A stretch of DNA of 64,000 bases from Candidatus Rifleibacteriota bacterium (lineage in GTDB: Bacteria; Muiribacteriota; Ozemobacteria; Ozemobacterales; Ozemobacteraceae). Location: positions 186,001-250,000 of the forward strand of contig JADFZL010000009.1 in assembly GCA_015232575.1 (NCBI GenBank). Reading direction: 5' to 3'. The translations under genes were made by a program, and so were the position numbers. The notes beneath the pieces were generated by a model. That model ran no database searches, was not told the origin of the DNA, and saw only the letters and a program-made list of their open reading frames with translations. Of this stretch, positions 34,849 through 42,537 are shown piece by piece (position 1 is the first letter of the stretch; every line of letters begins with the position of its first letter).

Positions 34849-36153
34849 TCATGTTGGTGAGTCTGCAAGGTCAGCTCCGGATAAGGTCTTTGATTCTTCT
34901 GGCAATTCTTTTATTTCCCTTGTTTTTTCATGAACTCCAAAAACAATAAGAATTACAGACAAAATCAATGCCCCGAGCATTACATCAAAACCTGCTGCAT
35001 AGTCGCCACCTTTATATTGAATGTAATATCCGATAATAATATTTGTCAGGAATCCTCCAATCTGACCGCCTGTATTGATAAAACCTGACCCAGAACCCAT
35101 CAATTTTTCAGGAAGCAAAATCATTGGAAGCGTCCAGGCTGCACCGCATGCCATAAACAGCATAAAACCAGCCACACACTGAAGAATCATATATGTAGTA
35201 ACATCATTTACCCTGGTAAAATAGTACAGACAAACTCCACCGATCAACATACTGGCAATTACAAGCCATTTTCTATTTCCCCTGAACCATTTGTCTGATA
35301 CCCAGCCTGCAATCATACAACCAATTGCTCCAAACATAAAGGGCATTGATGCCGCCCAGGTAAGATTTTTCAGGTCGAGATTTTTTACTTTCATTAAATA
35401 CGATGGAAGCCAATTGAGCCATCCATACATTGTAATATTGAATATCAGACCATTAAAGAAAAATACCCATATTATCGGATTTTTCAAGAGAGAAGAAAAG
35501 CTTGCACCCTCAAGTGAGACCTCTGTATTTGCAGCCGCGGACCTTGAATCGGCTTCATACTCTTCCAGTTCTTCAGGTGAAACATTTTTTGCTTCGCGGA
35601 TTGAATTTGCAATTACAAAATATGCAAATGCAAAACAAGCAAATCCCATAAGACCAAGAATGTAAAAACAGGTTCTCCAACCGTAACTATGCAGTATCGG
35701 AGCAAGTATAATCGGTGTAATTGCCGGTCCAAGAGCAATTGATGATATTACCAGAGCGTTTGCAGTAGCCCTGTTCTTCTTTGAAAACCATTTTCCCAGA
35801 ACCGACCAGACTGAAGCAGGGAAAACTCCTTCTCCTATGCCAAAGAAGAATCTTGTAATCAGCATCATTGTTAAAGAACCCACCATGCCAGTTAAAGCTG
35901 TAAATGCCGACCACCATCCAAGAGCAGCCAGAATTACCTTACGAGGCCCAAACCTGTCAGCAAGCATCCCCCCGGGAATCTGAAACAGCGAATAGCCGAG
36001 GAAAAAAGCGCTCAAAATCCAGCCAATCTTATCAGGCCCGATTTTAAATTCTTCTGCCATAAATGGAATGGTCATATTTATTGCCATGCGATCAAGCCAT
36101 GCAACAAGATAACAAACGATCAGTGCTCCACCAACTTTGTGACTTGCTTTCAT
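34849..36153 (-). CDS. MFS transporter, anion:cation symporter (ACS) type
   Basis: A 434-residue permease with 12 membrane segments. The N-terminal half has the MFS signature GGMLADRFGPRKVI between segments 2 and 3, and RFFFGIGEGVFPASVWSVLGKWF with the WxxxNRATA pattern typical of the ACS family (hexuronate, glucarate, sialate or inorganic anion uptake). ATG 36153 is chosen because GAGGGATTT precedes it; a GTG nine codons upstream would lie inside the leader. The gene stands alone between a consensus promoter with a palindromic operator and a terminator, so it looks like a substrate-regulated uptake gene. The substrate cannot be told from the sequence. Confidence 0.88.
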   Translation of the reverse strand: MKASHKVGGALIVCYLVAWLDRMAINMTIPFMAEEFKIGPDKIGWILSAFFLGYSLFQIPGGMLADRFGPRKVILAALGWWSAFTALTGMVGSLTMMLITRFFFGIGEGVFPASVWSVLGKWFSKKNRATANALVISSIALGPAITPIILAPILHSYGWRTCFYILGLMGFACFAFAYFVIANSIREAKNVSPEELEEYEADSRSAAANTEVSLEGASFSSLLKNPIIWVFFFNGLIFNITMYGWLNWLPSYLMKVKNLDLKNLTWAASMPFMFGAIGCMIAGWVSDKWFRGNRKWLVIASMLIGGVCLYYFTRVNDVTTYMILQCVAGFMLFMACGAAWTLPMILLPEKLMGSGSGFINTGGQIGGFLTNIIIGYYIQYKGGDYAAGFDVMLGALILSVILIVFGVHEKTREIKELPEESKTLSGADLADSPT

Positions 36154-36182
36154 AAATCCCTCAATATTATTTTTTTGCACTC

Positions 36183-36229
36183 TTTTGTGCAGTGCACAAA
36201 ATTATATTAAATTTTTCTTTATTTGTCAA
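36183..36229 (-). promoter_or_regulatory. Consensus promoter overlapped by a palindromic operator, MFS gene
   Basis: Perfect TTGACA (36224-36229) and TATAAT (36201-36206) with a 17-base spacer on the minus strand. A perfect 19-base palindrome (TTTTGTGCA, C, TGCACAAAA as read on the minus strand) covers 36183-36201, from the last -10 base across the expected start site. This is where a repressor would block transcription. Confidence 0.8.
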
Positions 36230-36277
36230 TCTCTTAATGCAAAAAATATTGCTATTTATAGAATTTTTCTTTAGCTC

Positions 36278-36307
36278 TTGAAATACTCACACTCATAAGA
36301 TTATACT
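36278..36307 (+). promoter_or_regulatory. Candidate promoter of the GGDEF gene
   Basis: TTGAAA (36278-36283) and TATACT (36302-36307), 18 bases apart, about 45 bases before the chosen ATG. Confidence 0.55.
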
Positions 36308-36350
36308 GTTTGCGTTCGAAATATTCTTAAAGATGATGGTGGACAATAAC

Positions 36351-37889
36351 ATGAAAGAAAAAAGTCGCTTTCTATTTCGGAAATACAGAGAATTGAAGCT
36401 GATTCAAAAATTAGATACACTTACAGATAGATACCGAAAACACGATCAATTACTATATAATTCTCTGAAAACTATAAGCAGATTTTTCAACTGTGAATTA
36501 GCCGCTTTTCTTCCAGTTCAAAATCAGAACACAAATCAACCATCTGAAGAAAGTGGCCTCATTTTAACTTCTATTGTTCCAGAACCATCAGACAAACAAA
36601 AATCCGCTGTTAAAAAGATTCTCCGTGATTTTCTAAATGAACCCAAAGATTTCTACATCGAAAATTCTCCATCTGAAGACAAAAAGAATTCAGAAATAAA
36701 AAACTATGTTATGGTACCAATGATTCTCAGGAATGACATAGAAGGTGCCTTTTTTATTGCCAACAGCTCAAATAATTTCACCGAAGACGATGCCGAAACC
36801 CTTAAAAATGCATGCTCTCAGCTCGATAATGCGGTTGAGTTCTGCCGATTTGTAAAAGAACACAGAGGCGCACTTCAAAATCTTAGTCGCCGAACAAGAG
36901 AACTTGAGATACTCTATGAAATGAGTCTTAGCCTCAACTATGGCTATGACATCGAAACTCTGACAAGAAAAATTCTTGAAAATGTAATGAATCTTCTAAA
37001 AATAGACAGGGCTTCGATCATGCGCTATGACCAGAAAACTGATGAGCTGAGCACTTTCCTGGTTATTGGTGAAAAACAAAAGATCAGACTAGTCAAACTT
37101 GGAATGAGCCAGGGAATTGCAGGCCTTGCAATGGCAAGTGGAAAGCCAATTCTCGCACCACTTGGAAGTGAAGACAGAAGATTTCTTCCCTTCTCATTTA
37201 CCGGAATAAAAATCAAGAAGATTTTTTCTTTTGCCTGCATTCCGCTGATGAATGAGGAAACTCCAATAGGTGTAATAAATCTGTCAATGCTTTCAGCAAA
37301 GAAAAGTATTAAGCAGAGCCATCTTGAAACTATTTCCGTTGCCGCGAACATGATTTCGCTTGCCTTCCAGAGGCAGGAATTCTATCAGATGTCGATCAAA
37401 GATGAGCTGACTGGATTATTTTCATTCAGATATTTTAAGGAAAGACTTGCAGAAGAAGTGACAAGAAGCCGCAGATATAAAATGCCTTTCAGCCTGGTTC
37501 TTTTTGATCTCGACCACTTTAAGAGTGTAAACGATACCTACGGTCATCCATTTGGAAACATTGTTCTGAAGAAAGTTTCAGATATCATTATTAAAAATAT
37601 CAGAGTTGGAGTTGATATGCCGGCAAGGTTTGGCGGAGAAGAACTTGCCGTAATTCTTCCACACACTGATTCTGCCGGTGCAGAAATTGTATCTCAGAGA
37701 ATAAGAGCTCAAGTTGAAGAACTTTCTCTTGAATTTGAAAAACGAAAAGTAAAAATATCTATAAGCGGTGGAATCTCTTCCTTTCCGAATCATTCAAACA
37801 CTGCTGACATATTGCTGAAGAAAGCAGATGAAGCTCTTTATAAAGCAAAGGAAACAGGAAGGAATAAGGTTGTCATTGCCCTCACCTGA
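36351..37889 (+). CDS. GAF-domain diguanylate cyclase
   Basis: A 512-residue cytoplasmic protein. Two GAF-like regions are visible (about 30-170, and a clear one at about 185-345 starting TLTRKILENVMNLLKIDRAS), followed by a GGDEF domain (about 350-512). The GGDEF domain has DELTGLFSFRYFKERL, the substrate loop LFDLDHFKSVNDTYGH and the active GGEEL signature. It should make cyclic-di-GMP. The usual inhibitory RxxD site five residues before GGEEL reads VGVD, so product inhibition is probably absent. ATG 36351 follows GGTGG; an ATG six codons upstream is possible. No membrane segment; the input is likely a small ligand or redox cue through GAF. Confidence 0.9.
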   Translation: MKEKSRFLFRKYRELKLIQKLDTLTDRYRKHDQLLYNSLKTISRFFNCELAAFLPVQNQNTNQPSEESGLILTSIVPEPSDKQKSAVKKILRDFLNEPKDFYIENSPSEDKKNSEIKNYVMVPMILRNDIEGAFFIANSSNNFTEDDAETLKNACSQLDNAVEFCRFVKEHRGALQNLSRRTRELEILYEMSLSLNYGYDIETLTRKILENVMNLLKIDRASIMRYDQKTDELSTFLVIGEKQKIRLVKLGMSQGIAGLAMASGKPILAPLGSEDRRFLPFSFTGIKIKKIFSFACIPLMNEETPIGVINLSMLSAKKSIKQSHLETISVAANMISLAFQRQEFYQMSIKDELTGLFSFRYFKERLAEEVTRSRRYKMPFSLVLFDLDHFKSVNDTYGHPFGNIVLKKVSDIIIKNIRVGVDMPARFGGEELAVILPHTDSAGAEIVSQRIRAQVEELSLEFEKRKVKISISGGISSFPNHSNTADILLKKADEALYKAKETGRNKVVIALT

Positions 37890-37942
37890 TCAGATGTAAT
37901 AATGCAGAGCGTGGCGTACTTTCGTAAAGAAGTGGTATTTTG

Positions 37943-38042
37943 CTGAATTTCGACCAAAGGGAGAAATCGGGTACACTCTACTTCGAGGTAGTACATGTTT
38001 TCATATACCCTTCCGAGTTCTATCGCCTCGGTCGAGATGGCA
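37943..38042. repeat. Family 1 repeat, copy G, with interrupted middle
   Basis: GAATTTCGACCAAAGGGAGAAATC on the left (37945 on) and CCTCGGTCGAGATGGCAA on the right, with about 50 unrelated bases between where other copies have about 15. It fills the 200-base convergent gap between the GGDEF and porin genes. Confidence 0.6.
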
Positions 38043-38093
38043 ACGAGTCACGTATTTCTTCCTCACATTAGACAGTTCCACCCATCAGATGTT

Positions 38094-39149
38094 TCAGAAT
38101 TCGTGATTCAGAGAAGTTTCAAGCCTCCTGTAGGAACGATCTCCAGACAGAGAATTTTCTAGCTTCTTCCATTCAAGGAATGTCAGTTGAATGTTTGTTC
38201 GTTTTGCAATGCGATACTTCAAGTCAAATTGCTCACCCGACATGTTTAATCTTCTGAGATATGAAACAAAAGAGCCTGGAACAGCATGAACACCCGTTTG
38301 GAAATACTGGGAAATGATCTGGAAATTCCCATTTTTTTTCATTTTTCCAATTACAATTGTTGCATTCACTGCATCTCCGCCTTTGTTCTGCGTTCCAACA
38401 GCTTTCGCATCAAGGTTTCGGGAGAGGTCAAGAGTTAAACGTATCTGGTTCGGAAAATCAACTGCACCATACATATTTACAATGTTGTAATCCGGGGCAT
38501 AAGTAGCCGACCAGCCGCGAGTTGTACTGAAGTCGTATTTAAAATGATCTATTCGCCATTCATACTTGTTTTTTCCTATTTCTGGAGTACCAATAAGTCC
38601 AACAACGTACAACTTGTTATTCCGAAAACAAAGGTCACGATATACCTCAAATGCACCTGCATGGAAAGAAATCTTATTCTTTTTTTCCAGAATATTAGTC
38701 AGATACAAACCATCCCAGAAAAGATCGTTATCCCATATCAGCTCTGATTTATAACGCAGAAATGGTACAGTCATTCTGCCAAATCTTGCCGACCAGTTTC
38801 CATCAGAATTATATTGTGCCCATGCATTTACACATTTAAAATCTTCAGCGCCAAGGTTCTGATTCCCACCATACCCTACCTGCACAAGGCTTGTGGTAAG
38901 CTGATTAGAACTTAGTGTCGAAAAACCAAGTTTATAATCCCAATTATCTGACTTCCAGTCAGCCTGTAATCTCATTCTCTCCGCGAAAAATTTCTGTATC
39001 CGCCTCTTATTATTCTTATCATGTGAGTCAATGTAAACATTTCTGTGTGACATATCACCAGAAATTTTTACCGGCTCAGATGCCATTAGAAAAATTCCTG
39101 AAAAAATAAACAGCAGAGAAAATAGTACTACTTTCATTTTATTAATCAC
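38094..39149 (-). CDS. Putative outer-membrane porin
   Basis: About 351 residues. It has a signal peptide (VVLFSLLFIFSGIFLMA), then repeated amphipathic strands rich in aromatic residues (FFAERMRLQADWKSDNWDYKLGFS, WSARFGRMTVPFLRYKSELIWD) and a C-terminal Phe (LETSLNHEF), as required for BAM insertion. FGRMTVPFLR at the inner constriction region resembles putative porins of the alginate/phosphate-selective type. GTG 39149 fits an AGGAG site nine bases before; ATG 39137 is the alternative. It is probably an independent unit, convergent with the GGDEF gene. The cargo is unknown. Confidence 0.82.
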   Translation of the reverse strand: MINKMKVVLFSLLFIFSGIFLMASEPVKISGDMSHRNVYIDSHDKNNKRRIQKFFAERMRLQADWKSDNWDYKLGFSTLSSNQLTTSLVQVGYGGNQNLGAEDFKCVNAWAQYNSDGNWSARFGRMTVPFLRYKSELIWDNDLFWDGLYLTNILEKKNKISFHAGAFEVYRDLCFRNNKLYVVGLIGTPEIGKNKYEWRIDHFKYDFSTTRGWSATYAPDYNIVNMYGAVDFPNQIRLTLDLSRNLDAKAVGTQNKGGDAVNATIVIGKMKKNGNFQIISQYFQTGVHAVPGSFVSYLRRLNMSGEQFDLKYRIAKRTNIQLTFLEWKKLENSLSGDRSYRRLETSLNHEF

Positions 39150-39250
39150 TTGTCTTTGCTCCTGCTCTATCAGATGCATGCATTATACTTTGTCCATTTC
39201 CAGAATTCAAATAATTTCCTCTTTATTTCCTCTTTACAGCAAGTTTCTTC

Positions 39251-39279
39251 TTGAAATAATTTTGTAACTTCTCTATAAT
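39251..39279 (+). promoter_or_regulatory. Promoter of the metalloprotease lipoprotein gene
   Basis: TTGAAA (39251-39256) and TATAAT (39274-39279) with a 17-base spacer, about 30 bases before the ATG. Confidence 0.75.
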
Positions 39280-39310
39280 CACCCCTTGATATATACTGAA
39301 TGGAGTTAAT

Positions 39311-41836
39311 ATGAAAGTCAAGAGTTTTTATTTACCGTTTTTTTCGCTTCTATTTATGGGGGTTTGTCTTCAAATTGGTTGTTTGAACAATTCTGCCAAC
39401 AATTACAACAGGGCATTTATGACAGAAAAACCAGTGCAATCAGGTACTTCAAGTGTTGTAATGTCGATTATCGTTCCTGATGGAAAATTATTTGTGAGTC
39501 CTGAAACATCGAAACTCGGTGCTGTTGTTACTCCTGAGGTCACTTTCAAACTTATTCTCTTAAATACTGCCAATCCCGCAAGTCCTGCAGAAATAATAAC
39601 TCATAAAGCATCTGTTGACTCAACAGGCGCTGCAAGTACAACTTTCTACGATATCCCTGCAGTGACAGCAATCGGCGACATTCACATCGAAGACGGACGA
39701 ATTTCATCATTCAGCGATTTTCATGGTGCTGCCGATTTACAGCTCGGTACCACAAACATCCTGACCGTAATGCCAAAAGGTGAAAAAGGCCTTTCAGACC
39801 TTCTCGCCGAAACAATTAGTACCCTTATCAGCAATCAGGCATACTTCAAAACAGTTCCGCAAAGTGGTTTGTCTGGAAGGCTTACTGGAATAATAACACC
39901 GCTTAATTCCGGGATGAATAATATTTATGGTGAAATTACCCGCCTCTGGTTAATGAATAATCCGATTATTCAGGTTAATGCAACATCAACGCGTGCGATG
40001 GAAAACACTTCCCTCACTCTGAATGCAAGCGCGAGCGATAACCTTGGCAGCAGCTTCACATATAACTGGTATGCATCCACCGGAGCATTGTCTTCGGCCA
40101 CCGGGGATCATGTTAACTGGCAGGCACCGACGGGAGTTGCCACTGCTGTAATTTACCTGGGCGCCACCAGCAATCTTGGAGTGACCGCAACTTCTACTTT
40201 TATCGTAAGAGTTTATTCTTCAACAAACAATCCACCATCGCTATCAATATTTCCAGGAAATTCGATTGCTCCGGCTGGTGTACAAATTGATCTTTCAGGA
40301 ATAGCAAATGACCCGGATGGAGACCCTCTGACGTATTCCTGGAATATTGGAAATGGAGCAACGTTGTCTTCAAGCTCTTCTCAGACAACTTCATGCATTG
40401 GAACTGCAGCCTCATCATCAGTTAATATTTCCTGCACAGTTTCCGACGGCCGCGGCGGAACCGCTTCAGCAAGCGCTCAAATAAGTTTTATCGACATATC
40501 TTCTATTCCGGTCGGAGGACATTTTTCGATACAGATCGCCTCGCCAACGCATGTTCACCTTCCAACACCAACTCTCACTGAAAAATTTGGAATGATTCTG
40601 TATTCAAAAAACACCGATGACAATGAATATACGATTGATCTGAACGGCGGTGGAATGTCTCTGCGCCCCCAGAAATCTCAATTTAAAGCTTCCAGCCGGA
40701 CACTTCAGATAATCCAGCGAAAAGCAATTGATGAGAAAATCAGAGAAAGAAGAAAGGAAATTCTCGCAAAACGGAACTTTTTCAGAGCATCAAATCGTAA
40801 ACTCATGCGCAGTCTGAATGATCAGAAGAATTTTATGCTCCCCAGTGATGATCAATCTGGAATTTCTACAATAACTGCAAGACTCGCTGGCGCAGGAACA
40901 TTCTGTGAAATATTTCTTGATAACGCCATTGCCACAGATTCAGAAACGGCATCAGCAGTTCCTGATATTGTCAACTCTTTCGATTCAGAAATCTTTCCTT
41001 TCATCACAAATAATTACATGAGTCAGGCAGATTATTTTGCCTATGGCGACATCAACCTTGATCATAAAATCACTATTCTGATTTCTCCAATGATTGGTAA
41101 TATTGGAGCAATGGGCATTTTCCATCCGAAAGATTTTTCAACCGACTGGGATTCCAACCATGAAGACATGTTTTATGTAGATTCAAAATCTGAAAGTATG
41201 GATTATCCAACATGGAAAGATGAGATTGTTCTAACAATAGTTCATGAATATCAGCATCTGGTGAATTTTATTGCCCACACAAAATTGAATTCTGGGATTG
41301 ACGAAGAAGCATGGCTTAACGAAGGGTTAAGTGTTCAAGCCGAAGTACGCTTTTCAGGAAAAACTTCTGCTTTCTTCAATGACTATGCAATCATGCCTGA
41401 ATCTGACGGTTTGATCGTCTGGAATGATCAGCTTTCAGACTATGGAAGCTCAGGGCTCTTTGTTCATTATCTCTTCGAACAGCTTGGCAGTGCAACGATC
41501 AAATCTCTTGTTAAAAGCAATGCCGCAGGTATCGACAATGTAAATCTGAATTCGCCCTCAAGAAACTTCTGGCAGTTGTTTGAAGACTGGGGAATTTCGA
41601 TGTTCCGACTTGAAAAAGGACTCCCAGCTAATCCTCTATATGACTATACACTTGATCTTGGACTTGATCTCTGGAATTCATCGAAAGCCTATTCCAACAA
41701 CTACAGCGCAACAATGCGCGGAAACGCCTTCCGGTTCATTGAACTTTCAAGTGCTCTGTCACAGGTATCACGTCTTCTTTTGTCTGACAAATCTGGAAAT
41801 GGACAATTCAAAGCCGTATTCATAAGATTTCAATAG
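39311..41836 (+). CDS. Lipoprotein zinc metallopeptidase with PKD-like domains
   Basis: An 841-residue protein. It has lipobox LQIGC (Cys24), a beta-rich N-terminal region to about 215, and two PKD/Ig-like domains (about 220-300, ASASDNLGSSFTYNWYAS; about 305-395, DPDGDPLTYSWNIGNG). A charged linker comes next (about 465-510, Lys/Arg-rich). The peptidase domain has HEYQH (His645, Glu646, His649) and a downstream WLNEGLSVQAE (Glu671 as likely third zinc ligand), the gluzincin pattern seen in hyicolysin/M30-type enzymes. It would act outside the cell or at the outer-membrane surface. A good promoter (39251-39279), a TGGAG site and a following hairpin suggest a monocistronic unit. Confidence 0.85.
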   Translation: MKVKSFYLPFFSLLFMGVCLQIGCLNNSANNYNRAFMTEKPVQSGTSSVVMSIIVPDGKLFVSPETSKLGAVVTPEVTFKLILLNTANPASPAEIITHKASVDSTGAASTTFYDIPAVTAIGDIHIEDGRISSFSDFHGAADLQLGTTNILTVMPKGEKGLSDLLAETISTLISNQAYFKTVPQSGLSGRLTGIITPLNSGMNNIYGEITRLWLMNNPIIQVNATSTRAMENTSLTLNASASDNLGSSFTYNWYASTGALSSATGDHVNWQAPTGVATAVIYLGATSNLGVTATSTFIVRVYSSTNNPPSLSIFPGNSIAPAGVQIDLSGIANDPDGDPLTYSWNIGNGATLSSSSSQTTSCIGTAASSSVNISCTVSDGRGGTASASAQISFIDISSIPVGGHFSIQIASPTHVHLPTPTLTEKFGMILYSKNTDDNEYTIDLNGGGMSLRPQKSQFKASSRTLQIIQRKAIDEKIRERRKEILAKRNFFRASNRKLMRSLNDQKNFMLPSDDQSGISTITARLAGAGTFCEIFLDNAIATDSETASAVPDIVNSFDSEIFPFITNNYMSQADYFAYGDINLDHKITILISPMIGNIGAMGIFHPKDFSTDWDSNHEDMFYVDSKSESMDYPTWKDEIVLTIVHEYQHLVNFIAHTKLNSGIDEEAWLNEGLSVQAEVRFSGKTSAFFNDYAIMPESDGLIVWNDQLSDYGSSGLFVHYLFEQLGSATIKSLVKSNAAGIDNVNLNSPSRNFWQLFEDWGISMFRLEKGLPANPLYDYTLDLGLDLWNSSKAYSNNYSATMRGNAFRFIELSSALSQVSRLLLSDKSGNGQFKAVFIRFQ

Positions 41837-41853
41837 CAAAAACTTTCCAAAAG

Positions 41854-41878
41854 CAGGGCGTATTATTACGCCCTGTTT
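41854..41878 (+). terminator. Hairpin after the metallopeptidase gene
   Basis: A perfect 9-bp stem (CAGGGCGTA with TACGCCCTG) and TTAT loop, followed by only three Ts. A likely terminator, though the T-run is short. Confidence 0.6.
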
Positions 41879-41880
41879 CA

Positions 41881-42207
41881 ATGGAAAACATCGAAACAGT
41901 CTCTATCAATACAGAATGGTTACCACTCGGGACAGGAATCGCAGGCATTGTTAATGCAATAGCATTCGACTCACAGGGGAACCTCTATGCCGGCGGAGAT
42001 TTTACTGCAGCAGGCGGAACTCCTGCTCTTCGTCTCGCAGTATGGAATGGAACATCATGGTCTGCATTCGGCAGCGGAGTATATGGGCTAGTTGGTGATA
42101 ATCCTCAGATATATTCCATACTTACAGTCGGTCAAAAGTTATATGTTGCTGGAAGGTTTACCTCAATCGACGGAGTTTCCGCAAACTCTATAGCAGTTTA
42201 TGAATAG
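41881..42207 (+). CDS. Short beta-propeller repeat protein, possibly a gene fragment
   Basis: 108 residues with two repeats of about 48 residues of the kind found in large extracellular proteins: WLPLGTGIAGIVNAIAFDSQG, then YAGGDFTAAGG, LAVWNGTSWSAFGSG, and again YVAGRFTSIDG near the end. No signal peptide, and no ribosome site: the ATG directly follows the terminator hairpin. Full-length members have many such repeats, so this is probably a leftover of a larger gene, though it is intact as an open frame. Confidence 0.5.
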   Translation: MENIETVSINTEWLPLGTGIAGIVNAIAFDSQGNLYAGGDFTAAGGTPALRLAVWNGTSWSAFGSGVYGLVGDNPQIYSILTVGQKLYVAGRFTSIDGVSANSIAVYE

Positions 42208-42282
42208 AAATAACTATTCTGAATAATTCACTTGAAAAATATTCCAAATTATTTTAGAATAAGCGGAAATTATGAGGTGAAT

Positions 42283-42534
42283 ATGGGAAACGGATTATCA
42301 AAAAGAGGCGGCAAAAGACCAGGAGCCGGCAGACCGAAACAGGTATACGGAGTTAAGGTTTCTGTCTCGCTTATGGTTACGCCTGAAGTTCTTAGACAAC
42401 TGGACAGATATGCACTTGACAATGATTTAAGTAGAAGTCAGGCTGCAGAGAACTTAATGAGAACAGCCCTGTTAGATGAAAAATCAAACGAGGCTGAGGT
42501 AAACGACCTGGAAGCTTTTGATTCTGCTCGTTAA
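42283..42534 (+). CDS. Ribbon-helix-helix DNA-binding protein with AT-hook-like N-terminus
   Basis: 83 residues from ATG 42283, which follows GAGGTG. The N-terminus is basic and Gly-rich (SKRGGKRPGAGRPKQ), a GRP-type minor-groove binder. The core VKVSVSLMVTPEVLRQLDRYALDNDL and SRSQAAENLMRTAL is a ribbon-helix-helix fold (strand plus two helices). A short acidic tail follows. Such proteins are transcriptional repressors, antitoxins or partition factors. No toxin gene is adjacent, so a stand-alone regulator is the likeliest reading. Confidence 0.78.
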   Translation: MGNGLSKRGGKRPGAGRPKQVYGVKVSVSLMVTPEVLRQLDRYALDNDLSRSQAAENLMRTALLDEKSNEAEVNDLEAFDSAR

Positions 42535-42537
42535 AAT

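Noticed and set aside
42283..42534. Ribbon-helix-helix protein as an antitoxin
   Set aside because: Neither neighbour is a toxin: the left is a propeller fragment and the right a SpoIIE phosphatase.
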